From Bedellia somnulentella (Eukaryota > Arthropoda > Insecta > Lepidoptera > Bedelliidae), in NCBI GenBank assembly GCA_963576735.1, contig OY755198.1, forward strand, positions 8,728,535-8,792,534: DNA of 64,000 bases, read 5' to 3'. This document shows positions 47,519-57,715 of this stretch, one piece after another. Each line of letters starts with the position of its first letter. Positions within the stretch are counted from its first letter, which is position 1. Below the pieces are notes generated by a model, which saw nothing but the letters and a program-made list of their open reading frames with translations, had not been told where the DNA came from and made no database searches. The translations under genes were made by a program, and so were the position numbers.

Positions 47519-47957
47519 GGCGTAGGGATGTGACGACCCCACCGCCCATTGTTGGAATGGCAGGATGATATGTCTGCCATTCCGGCTTTGCAAATAGTCT
47601 GCGCTTGAGTTTGTAGGTGTTGACCGTGTCTACAAACTGGTCCCAGCGCTGAATAGGGTGACAACGGTCTCCCCGGGGCAAGTGAGTGAAACCCCGGGTG
47701 AATCTTCGCTCATCGTAAAATGGAACGAAATAGAAACGATGAGCGTATAGGGCCGCTTCCCTTGGGTGATCGAAGGGGCACGTCTGGAGCTGGGGCTGGA
47801 CGTGGCAGCATGCGGTCCCCCAGCCACCGCGGACCGGCTCGACCACCTGGCCGGTCTGCGCGACCACCTCAGCCACCAGATGGCTTGGCATCGGTTGGGA
47901 CTGGGGCAACTCAGTCCCAGCAGTCGGTGCCCGCCGCTGGTGGAACAAGGCGCCGCA
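47519..47957 (+). other. Dong/R4-like 5' region
   Basis: 5' UTR and possible N-terminal extension. An ATG at 47720 opens a Gly/Arg/Pro-rich stretch in frame with the main ORF. Whether this extension is translated is unclear, since MAWTVEM at 47958 is also a plausible start. Confidence 0.5.
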
Positions 47958-49936
47958 TGGCATGGACGGTCGAAATGAACAGGAATGCCATGCGGGCCTA
48001 TATTAGGGCCTCGGGTTCATGAACTGGACGGACGGGTTATCGGGCAGCAATGTACTGCGAATTTCTGCGGCTGGAGCCCAATTTGACCGTCACAGAACAA
48101 AACCTGGCGGATCGAGTTCGGTACATACAGCGCTCAGAACTTTTTAGCACTACCGAACTCGAACAATTGCGACGCGAGACTGTTCCCCCGCTAGACGAAG
48201 AGCCACCTTTGCAGGTTCTCCCTCCAGTCCCTGAACGGGAAGTACGGAGGGAGCAAATTGCTAACCTGCCGGATGTGGGTGGTGCGGAAAGCGATTGGGG
48301 AACGGTCTCCCTGGATTTGGATTTGGTGAGGAGCGCACTCGAAGAGACGATCCTGGAATATCGCCAAGTGCCTCTCGAAAGGAGGCCAAGGCTGCCCCGA
48401 GTTCCTCTCAGCATCAAGGTTCGGGATGTCGTTGAGGCCGTCAATAACATGCTGCCCTCATTGTTAGAGAGCAGCATGGACCTTTGGGATACGGGTTCAA
48501 TTCTCTTTGGCGCCGCGATGACAGTTTGTCAAATTGTCGGCGTCAGGATGCCGCCAACAAGAGCTGGTGGCTCCCGCCAGGCTGGCAGTACTAGTCCCAG
48601 GACTAAAACTAGACCAGCCTGGATGAGGCGGATTGAAAGCCCTATCACAAGGGCCAGGGTCCTCATCGGCAAACTGACCAGCTTCAGATCAGGCAACAAT
48701 AGGCCGAGGGTGGTGCGCTTCGTCAGGGAGGCATTCCCTGGTGAGAATGTCTTTGACAACTCACCGGAGTTTGCCTGTAGACTGGTGGAGCGCATCGATG
48801 ATCTGAAGCAGAAGATCGCTGCTTGGGGTAAGCGAATTAGGCGATATTCTGAAAGGGTAAAGAGGTACCAACAGAATCGTCTCTTCATGAGTGACCAGAA
48901 GAAGTTCTACAGAACTTTGGAGCGTCCCGACGTGGTTACGACAGGTCAGCGACCGGAAAAAGCAGATGTAGTTGCCTTTTGGCGTGGGCTTTGGTCGCTG
49001 CCTGTTGATCACGAAGAGGGCCGATGGTTCGAGGCGGTCGAGGGAGCGTGCGAACCCATAGCGCCCATGAACCCCGTCAACATATCCGAGGAGGATGTGG
49101 TGGCTGCGATCCGTAAGGCTCCGAACTGGAAAAGTCCGGGGCCGGACGGATTGCACCATTACTGGTTGAAGGGGTTCACGCGCTGTCACGCTACTCTCGC
49201 CCGTCAGTTCCAAAGCGCCCTCGAGAGTGGGACGCTCCCGAACTTCTTAACTACTGGGGTCACTCATTTAGCGCCAAAGAGCGATGCTACCGCGGATCCA
49301 TCACAATACCGCCCCATTACTTGTCTTTGTACAATTTACAAGACCTTAACATCCGTTCTGAGCTCCAAGATTACTCAACACATTGTTGATAACAATGTGA
49401 TATTTTTTCGACCGCTGTTCTTACTTAAAGCCACACGTATATCTTTTCACTCCGTAGATTTATTTAGTAAATAATAGTTTTTATTTAACTTTCTGGATTA
49501 TATTACATATAGTTGGAAAGCTTAAACAGATAGTTCTAACATAGTGAAACCAGATTTTAAATTACTTCACGAATATTAAGGAAAAAACTGATTTATTTTC
49601 TAAATTATTTTGTGAAACTGACCTACGCATCGAGTTGTTAAGAACGAAACACACCGGAGATAACCGAAGCATACCGAAGTGATACGAACGAAAGAGGTCA
49701 TTGACTTCAAGCGGCGTGTTACGTCACGAAGCAACCTTGACGCGCTATACAGCGACTACGCAGGTGCCGTCAATTCACGATTCACAGCCGAAGACACCCG
49801 ATCGTACAGGTCAGTGACCGATATTATCACGAGTGACGTTCTTTTTTTATGCGACAACTTGGTCTTGTATGATTTTTTCATCCTGCCCACATAAATTTAT
49901 TATTATAAATTTCAACCGACTACTTCAACTTTAATT

Positions 49937-51097
49937 ATGAAGTGTATGTCATGCAACGGATCCGTCAAATACCTCGCCGAGTCCCTAGCTTGTACAAAAT
50001 GTCATGGTTTGTACCACTATCTATGCCTCAATATCACAACGGCGTATTTTAGTGCACATCAAAACGAGTTAAAAAATAATTGGCTATGTCCAACTTGCAA
50101 TTACCCCGCCTCGCGCGGTACTAATGATGATACTCCGGTGCGCAGGGGGTTGGCAGCAGGGACAAACACAAACATGAATATGTCTATGATGTCGTGTGAT
50201 GAATTCGTTCACGACGAATTAAAATCCAATGTGAATACCAATAGTCGTATGCGCAGTCATATCGATACTTCAGTGTATTGCTTACAGTCCTCTTCTTTTA
50301 ATGATAATGGTGAATCGGTTCCTATCCCGGAATCTATGGAGGGAGACTCAATATTAGCTCAATCAATGCATCAATTCAAAAATATGTTCAGTGAACTGAA
50401 TTCGGGTATTAAAACGTTGAATGACTCAATGCGCTTGTGCCGTGAGGAAATGTGCGGGTTCAGAACTGAGTTATCAGACATAAAAATTAAGCTAGAACGA
50501 CTGGAAAATTATGAGGCAGAAGTTGAAGTTCTGAGAAATGAGGTGAAGCAGCTGCGCTCTGAACTTATCCAGCGGGATCGATCACAAGTTCTCAACGACG
50601 TTGAAATCACTGGAGTGCCCGAACAAAAAGGTGAAAATCTTGATCACATGGTTGGCGTGATATCAACAGTGTTAAACGTAGAAATGGACTCGAGGGATGT
50701 AGTTCACGTTTCTCGAGTTGGCCGCCGACAGCCAGGTGAGGCAGGGAGTGAGGTTCGTCCGCGCCCCATTGTGTTAAGGCTGACTAGACGATCACCTCGA
50801 GAAGCCTTGGTACGAGCAGCGCGTGTGCGTCGAAATCTTACCACTGATCTGATTGGTATACCCGGACCTGCGCGGTCGTTTTATGTGAACGAGCACATGA
50901 TACCCTCCGATCGCCGCCTATTTGGAATGACACGATCATTTGCAAGGGAATGTGGCTTCAAATTTACTTGGAAAAGATATGGACAAATCTTAATTAGAAA
51001 AACCGAGAATAGCCGTATATACCGTATCAGCTCAACCAGTGATTTAGACTGTATTCGAAACGAACTCAAAGATACATTAAATACGTTTCGCTCCTAA
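49937..51097 (+). CDS. LINE ORF1: PHD-finger, coiled-coil, RNA-binding protein
   Basis: 386 residues, intact. The N-terminal zinc-binding PHD-like finger runs from CMSCNGSVKYL through CTKCHGLYHYLCLN to WLCPTC (residues 3-55). A coiled coil follows (about 145-215: MHQFKNMFSELNSGIKTL and on), then an RRM-like and C-terminal domain with VEITGVPEQKGENL, VVHVSRVGRR and FKFTWKRYGQILIRKTENSR. The last part resembles the C-terminal domain shared by many insect LINE ORF1 proteins and the baculovirus FP protein. Likely role: binding of LINE RNA. It sits 491 bp upstream of ORF2. Confidence 0.85.
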   Translation: MKCMSCNGSVKYLAESLACTKCHGLYHYLCLNITTAYFSAHQNELKNNWLCPTCNYPASRGTNDDTPVRRGLAAGTNTNMNMSMMSCDEFVHDELKSNVNTNSRMRSHIDTSVYCLQSSSFNDNGESVPIPESMEGDSILAQSMHQFKNMFSELNSGIKTLNDSMRLCREEMCGFRTELSDIKIKLERLENYEAEVEVLRNEVKQLRSELIQRDRSQVLNDVEITGVPEQKGENLDHMVGVISTVLNVEMDSRDVVHVSRVGRRQPGEAGSEVRPRPIVLRLTRRSPREALVRAARVRRNLTTDLIGIPGPARSFYVNEHMIPSDRRLFGMTRSFARECGFKFTWKRYGQILIRKTENSRIYRISSTSDLDCIRNELKDTLNTFRS

Positions 51098-51588
51098 TAA
51101 ACAACGAATCATTTACACTGTCTTACTTGGATTTATTAATAATGTTATAGTATTTTTTGAGACGCCTAAATTGGCAGTGTTTACTATTACGCGTGCTTGT
51201 AACTATGTGTTAAACTTGTATTACGTAGTTTTAATATTTTGTAGTTCAAATTCAAAAGTTTTGCTGTGCATTCAATTCTGGTTTTGTAAAAAAGTAAGCA
51301 AGTTATATTACAACATATTATATTTCAAATTAATAAGTAAAGAATATTTAGTGTATATTTTAATTACTTATATTAACAGTATTTTATTATTACAAACACA
51401 CGAAAACATATATTTAATAGTTTATAAATATATATTCTTTAACATACTATTCACAACTAATGTTATTAACATGATATCTTTTCGGTTTTTAAACTTTAAT
51501 AATACATCAATCGCCTATTTTTATTCATTTTTACTATTGGTGAGCCACATAGTGATATATACGAAAGCATATCAAAATATTATTTAAA
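51098..51588 (+). other. AT-rich spacer between LINE ORF1 and ORF2
   Basis: A 491-bp, strongly AT-rich spacer with an open frame rich in hydrophobic codons (51171-51587). The frame is best explained by base composition. I see no domain in it. Confidence 0.5.
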
Positions 51589-54564
51589 ATGATCGCTAAA
51601 AACTGTTTATTTACTATTAGTTTATATAACGCTCAGTCATTAAACACCTGTGGTGATGAATTTGTTCAGGCGGTTTTACAATATAAACCTGATATACTTA
51701 CAATCAATGAATCTTGGCTGAAGCATGGTTGTGAAAATCTAGCACCAAAAATTCCTTCATATAAATTTAAAATGCTCCCTCGATCAAAAGATATCCTTCG
51801 TGGCCGCGGAGGTGGTCTGGCCTATTACATCAGAAATGGCATCACAGCCAGAACGGTGCAGCACCCCGAGTCCCCCGTCGAACAGTGGTGGCTTCGTGTA
51901 ACAGTCAATGGGCTGAGACTAGTAATTGGAACGGCTTATCGCCCGCAGTGGCAGCTTGTTGACGATTTTTTGGATGCCATAACGGAGTCGTTGTGCTCAC
52001 TGACACAATTTGATAGGGTTATTCTTTTAGGAGATTTTAATATAAATCAACTAGATACTAACAGCAGTAGTTATCGTAAGTTTGATTCTTTTTTACAATG
52101 TGCAGGTCTGCGTCAAGTGGTAAACAAGCCTACACACTTTACCCATCATACTGAAACTTTAATTGATCTTGTTTGTACAGACGCTTCTGTTAATAGTGTC
52201 ACAGTTTGTGGTGTCACGGGATTGATCGGCCATTCTATGATACATACAACATTCAATATCAAAAAAGAAAGATTCAAGCCAACATACATCCAATGTAGAC
52301 CTATGAAATCCGTAGATCTCGCTGCCGTCGACGCGGAAATACAATTATATGATTGGCAGAATATACTAAACAAAACTTCTGTTAATGATATGGTGGCATT
52401 ACTCAATAATTATATTTTAGATATTTCTGATAGGCATGCTCCTATAAGAACGATACGCATCAAACAAAAACCCATGCCTTGGATTACAGATAATACCAAA
52501 GTGCTTATTAACCTTAAAAACAAAGCACTAGAAAAGTACCGATCATCACACCTCGATAAAGATAAACAATACTACAAAACTCTTAAAAAACAAGTAGAAA
52601 TTACAATGGACAGTGAAAAACGGGCATATTTTAAACAAAAGATTAACTCTTGTACTAAAGACTCGAAAAAACTATGGAAAAACCTTAAATCAAACATACT
52701 AGATAATACTATAGATACTGAGAAATTACCCCCTCATCTTAATGATCCTGATTTAATAAATAATTATTTTCTGACTCTGCCGTGTCCTGATTTTGTACCA
52801 ATTTCAGAATTTTCATATTTCGAAACTAATCGATTTGGCACTGCGACGTTCGAGTTGAAACCAGTAGATGAATCGAAGGTTGCAAGGGCTATATTGTCAA
52901 TTGAGTCGGATGCTCAGGGTGTTGATAACATTAATTTAAATATGATTTTACTAACCTTACCTCATGCACTTTTTTACATAACCCACTTAATAAATTATTC
53001 CATATCTTCTTCAACATTCCCTGAGTGCTGGAAAACTGCTATTATTACCCCTTTTCCGAAAAATCCATCTCCAAACAATTTGAAAGATTTAAGACCAATC
53101 AGCTTACTACCCTGCTTGTCAAAGGTGCTCGAACGTATCGTGTTTTGGCAGCTATCAGAATTTTTAGAATCAAACAATATCTTACCTGCAAAGCAGTCAG
53201 GTTTTCGCAAGGGTGTAAGTACTACAACAGCACTGTTAGACATAGTATTTTCTAAGATTTTCACGATTGCACATTATAATTGAAACAACTATTGATTTTC
53301 GGATATTTTAAAAATAATGTAATAACACGCGATTAAAATATCCGAAAATCAATAGTTGTTTCAAGCACTGTTAGACGTAATAGACAATATTTTAGCAGCA
53401 CAAGACCTAGGCACGGCAACGGTTCTGACTTTGCTCGACTTTTCACGCGCATTTGACTGTATAAGTATCCCACTTCTCCTTTCCAAGTTGCGATACTATG
53501 GCTTCCACTCTGACACCATAGCCTGGTTTGAAAGTTATCTTACTAATAGGTCACAAATAGTGCGTAGTAAACTGGCAAATGGTACCAATAGTTCTGCAGT
53601 TAAACCTGTTACTAGGGGCGTGCCACAGGGATCGATATTAGGGCCAATTCTTTTTGTGTTATATACGGCAGATATTGTCAAAGAAATTAAGCATTCACAC
53701 TTTCATTTGTACGCTGACGACGTTCAGATATATATGCACCTAAATCCTTGCGAAATAAATCCATCATTAGCAAAACTAAATTCTGACCTTGATAATATAG
53801 CACTTTGGGCATCCCGGAATGCTTTGTTGTTAAACCCTAGTAAGTCTAAGTTTATGGTGCTGGGTTCGAAAAAACAAGTTTCGTCCGTTTTGTCCTCAAA
53901 TCCTTGTGTAACTATAAATGGGACAAAGGTCGAGCATGTGTCACTGGCAAGAGTTCTTGGTGTTCTTGTGGATTCCGGTCTACGTTTTGAGGACCACATA
54001 ATCAATGTTGTAAAAAATTGTATGTTCCGTATTAAAGTACTCTACAAAATCCGTCACCTGCTCTCTGAGGAAATACGTTTATTGCTTTGTGAGGCTCTTA
54101 TTCTATCTAAATTAAACTACGGCAGTATAGTTTTAGGTCCTTGTCTCTTATCTACATCAAAACGGTTGATTCAAAGAGTACAGAATGCGTGCATAAGATT
54201 CTGCTATAAAATACCACCACGATCTCACATTACTCCCAAATTGAATAGAGAGGGCCTACTTAATATGGATTCTAGGAGACAACTTCATCTGGCTAGTTTA
54301 GTCCACCAAGTCATTAAGTTAAAGCGACCCGAATATCTATATAACAAGTTATCCTGGCCATCCTATACCTTTAACTCAAGGAGTCTTTATTCAATGACTT
54401 TGGTAACACCGTTTCACAAAACTAGGGCTTTCGAGGGAAGCTTCCGCTACCAGGCAACAAAATGCTGGAACAACCTCCCCCCACCCCTCAAACGTCCCAT
54501 TTCTAAAATCTCCTTTAAAATTAAATATAAAAAAATATTACTCGAGAAGCAAAAATTGCTATGA
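51589..54564 (+). pseudogene. LINE ORF2: endonuclease and reverse transcriptase, interrupted by a 135-bp insert
   Basis: Endonuclease (about 1-230): SLYNAQSLN, TINESWL, GTAYRPQWQ, LLGDFNINQL, LIDLVCTD and GHSMIHTTF, where a terminal His motif is expected. RT: LRPISLLPCLSKVLERIV and SGFRKGVSTTTALLD, then a stop at 53281-53283 brought in by an insert. The frame resumes identically after it with ALLDVIDNILAAQD, LDFSRAFDCISIP, GVPQGSILGPILF and LYADDVQIYM. The insert plus repeat is 135 bp, so without it the ORF would be 946 codons, a normal size. Confidence 0.85.
53242..53376. repeat. Small insert with a perfect 30-bp hairpin and 13-bp duplication
   Basis: A 122-bp insert (53242-53363) lies between two copies of AGCACTGTTAGAC (53229-53241 and 53364-53376). 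Its last 83 bp form a hairpin with perfectly complementary 30-bp arms (53281-53310 and 53334-53363) and a 23-base loop. It introduces the stop codon into LINE ORF2. Confidence 0.85.
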
Positions 54565-55189
54565 TAGCCGAAGTTTCTCCCGATAGCCATTTATGAGAAA
54601 TAATTATAAAATAATTATTATTATATTTTTTTTATTGTATGTACACATAATTTTTGGTTTATTATATTTAAAAAAAACTAATACATCTCTATTGTGTTGC
54701 AATTAGCTGTTAATTTTATTAATTTAGTTTATCGTTTTACTTATTATGTTATTTTAAGAGGGTCATAAAATAAAATAATATTTAAAACAGTAATACCATA
54801 TATACTATATTTATTTTAATTATTACCTATTACAATTAAAACTATTAATATTTATTCTTTACATTCTTACAGTGTGAAAATATTTAAAATAAAACTTAAA
54901 TATTAGTTTTATGTTGTAACTGATTTGTGATTTTGCTGATTCAATGTGTGTAAATTTAATTGTGTGTGTGTCATTTTAAATATATGAAAAATAACATGTT
55001 AAGTTCAGTCGTGTCGACAAAGGGAGCGGCAGAATAACAGCGTCTGCACTTCATAGGGCAGGCACTATGCTGAGCCGTACCCTTTTTTCAGTTTTCTGCA
55101 TCTCATATAGTAAATGTTAAATGTATATTTGTTTTGTGTAGCAGTTAATGGAAATAAATGTATTTTCTTTCTTTCTTTCTTTTTGATAT

Positions 55190-57108
55190 CTGGAGCTCAG
55201 AACGGATGTAGGGGCGGTAGTCGCGGTAGCAAGGAGCTGCTCCTCATCGACGCGGTCGTAGGCCAACTGGTCAAACGCAACCGTCGGAACTTCTCCGCTG
55301 GCTGGATAGACTACAGGAAGGCGTTCGATTCGGTACCTCATACATGGCTCATGAGGGTCCTCGAGCTGTACAAAATTGATAGTGCAGTTCGACACTTCCT
55401 CGGGCAATGTATGGGGTGTTGGAGAACGATCCTGAGTCTAGACGGTCAGCGGATGACTGATGCGGATGACCAAATTGATATAAGGCGAGGGATTTTCCAG
55501 GGCGATTGCCTGAGTCCAGTTTGGTTTTGCTTGGCCCTGAATCCTCTAAGTACACTCTTGGAGAATTCGGGGACGGGCTTTCAGTTTCGGAGAGGCGGAC
55601 CACGCTTGCCTCATCTCCTTTACATGGATGACCTGAAGCTTTACGCCCCCACGGCTGACAGATTGGCGGAGCTACTGACGATCACTAACGATTTCAGTGG
55701 TTCCGTCAAGATGGAGCTCGGGGTCGATAAGTGTGCGGTCATCCATGTTGAGAAGGGGCATGTCGTGCACTCTGATGGTGTCGATGTCGGCACCAATCAT
55801 TTGAGGGCACTCTCCGAGGCTGAAACATACCGGTATCTGGGCATGTCACAAACCATCGGTGTGAAGGTGGCAGACGTGAAACAGGGTGTTTGCGAGGAGT
55901 TTTATGAACGCCTGAAAAGTGTGCTTAATAGCTACTTGTCAGGCGTTAATAAGGTCCGAGCCATTAACTCCTGGGTCATGCCTGTACTGATGTACACATT
56001 TGGCGTGCTCAGATGGACTCAGACCGAACTCGACGCTCTGGACAGACGAGTCCGCACGATGATGACCTCTCATCGAATGCATCATCCGAGGTCGTCGGTT
56101 ATGAGATTGTATATCCCGCGGAAGTGTGGTGGTCGAGGCCTCTTGAGTGCCAAAACCATGCACAACCGCGAGGTATGCAACCTCAGAAACTATTTTTTGA
56201 CGATGACGGATGATAGTATTCGGGGAGAGGTGGTCGCTAGTGATAAAGGACTGACTCCCTTATCGTTGGCCTCACAGGATTGGCGAACCCCGGAGGTACT
56301 TAGCACCTCTGATCGGGAGTCCGTATGGAAAGAGAAAGAGCTGCACGGGAGGTTTTACAAGGTACTTCACGAACCTTTCGTGGACCGTAAAGCCTCCCTG
56401 CATTGGCTGCGTTTCGGGGACCTCTTTGGGGAAACCGAAGGTTTTGTCTGTGCAATACAAGACCAGGTTATCAAGACGCGGAACTATCGGAGATACATCC
56501 TAAAGGACGGTACCACAGACATTTGTCGAGCATGTGGCCGTCCCGGAGAGTCACTTAGGCATGTTATTTCCGGTTGTTCGGCTCTTGCTAACACTGAGTA
56601 CTTGCACAGACACAACCAAGCAGCCAAAATCCTGCATCAGGAGCTCGCTCTGAAATACGGACTCTTGCAACAGAGGCTGCCGTATTACAAGTATCTGCCG
56701 GAGCCAATCCTAGAAAACGACCGTGCCAAAATCTATTGTGACCGATCCGTTATCACGGACAGGACTATTCTAGCGAATAAGCCTGATATCGTGGTATGGG
56801 GTCGGTCGCAGTCGAGGGTGTTTCTAGTGGATGTCACTATCCCTCATGACGAGGGTCTCGTGAAAGCCGACACCGAGAAGCGTCGGAAATATCTCGATCT
56901 GGCTCACGAGATCACCGACATGTGGGGTGTGACTTCGACAGAAATAATCCCAATTGTTTTGTCCGCGAACGGGTTAATTCCAACCAGCCTCGAGACCAAC
57001 TTGAGGCGGTTGGATTTCTGTGGCGTGTCGGTTCCAGCACAGATGCAGAAAGCGGTGCTGCTCGATACGGCTCGGATCGTCCGTCGGTTCTTGAACCTGA
57101 CTTCCTGA
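55190..57108 (+). pseudogene. Dong/R4-like ORF, C-terminal part (continues from 49403)
   Basis: Continuous open frame from SGAQNGCRGGSRG to LNLTS. It carries the RT active site LYMDDLKLYA, the thumb, the zinc-binding CRACGRPGESLRHVISGC and the restriction-like nuclease motif KPD...LVDVTIPHD. The 25 or so residues upstream (from 55114) belong to the inserted LINE's 3' UTR, not to this protein. Confidence 0.85.
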
Positions 57109-57230
57109 CCCCGACCGACTGTGCTCTTGTCGGGGAGTACCGCCTCTCCCATTTAAAATTTATATTTTCTTTTTCGGCCATGGGAGAGGCGAGGAACTAA
57201 ATGTCATACCCAAAATGATAATAATAATAA
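57109..57230 (+). other. Dong/R4-like 3' UTR with two strong stems
   Basis: Stem 1: CCCCGAC (57109-57115) with GTCGGGG (57129-57135). Stem 2: a perfect 11-bp pairing GCCTCTCCCAT (57142-57152) with ATGGGAGAGGC (57180-57190). Both stems are also present in copies 1 and 2. A TAA-type run follows at 57214-57230. Confidence 0.75.
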
Positions 57231-57715
57231 ATCTTTATTTCCAAAAAATTGTAATATTACAGTCTATACAGTAAAGTAATAATATGAACAGAGCTGTATT
57301 TCACAATAGTACTTAATTAATGGTACAACCGATACCTAATAAAGGGTAACCTGTGCTATAGGTACCGGTAAAAAACATCAGTGACGCTAAGAATACAAAA
57401 TCAGCACTGCGTGCGTAAAAGAACATTAAGCACTAAACTAAAGAATTACATCAAATTAAAAAAAAACTACTAAAACATTCAAAATAAAACACAGAAGTTG
57501 TAGAAAAAGGAAACTTAAACTAGGTGTGAAGTAAAATAAATATGTTAAGTAAATAAATATTTATAGTGTTTTATGTAATAAAATATAATGTAAATAGGTT
57601 TATAAATATAAATATTATAAAATAATATAAATATACATTAATATCTTAAAATATACATATATAATAATAATAATACCTTTAATAATCATACTAAGAAAAA
57701 CAGAATAATGATAGT

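Larger units (their letters stand above)
49404..55183 (+). mobile_element. Full-length LINE with PHD-finger ORF1, inserted in the Dong-like element
   Basis: 5780 bp flanked by TGATAT. 5' UTR 49404-49936, ORF1 49937-51097, a long AT-rich spacer 51098-51588, ORF2 51589-54564 (broken by a hairpin insert) and 3' UTR 54565-55183 with AATAAA near 55153, ending in a CTTT-type tail. The domain layout (PHD-type ORF1, APE endonuclease, RT without RNase H) fits the CR1/jockey superfamily; I cannot place it more closely. Confidence 0.88.
47720..57108 (+). pseudogene. Dong/R4-like ORF: reverse transcriptase with restriction-like endonuclease, interrupted
   Basis: N-terminal motif MAWTVEMNRNAMRAYI (from about 47958), then an in-frame TGA at 48020-48022 before TGYRAAMYCEF. 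The frame is open from 48050 to the insertion at 49403 and resumes at 55190. The two parts total 1354 + 1919 = 3273 nt, a multiple of three, so the frame is preserved across the insert. RT blocks: NWKSPGPDGLHHYW, QYRPITCLCTIYK, QNGCRGGSRGSKE, GWIDYRKAFDSVPH and LYMDDLKLYA. Then CRACGRPGESLRHVISGC and the nuclease motif KPDIVVWGRS...LVDVTIPHD. Confidence 0.85.
47519..57230 (+). mobile_element. Dong/R4-like non-LTR retrotransposon (copy 3), split by a LINE
   Basis: Near-full-length element. Its 5' part (47519-49403) and 3' part (55190-57230) are separated by a 5780-bp LINE insertion with a TGATAT duplication (49398-49403 and 55184-55189). TAA-type runs flank it (47504-47518 and 57214-57230). 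The single ORF, terminal restriction-like endonuclease and TAA flanks match Dong of the R4 clade, known from the silkworm to insert in TAA repeats. Confidence 0.87.

Noticed and set aside
51171..51587. 138-codon hydrophobic frame between LINE ORF1 and ORF2
   Set aside because: Very AT-rich spacer; the Leu/Ile/Tyr-rich translation is a composition effect.
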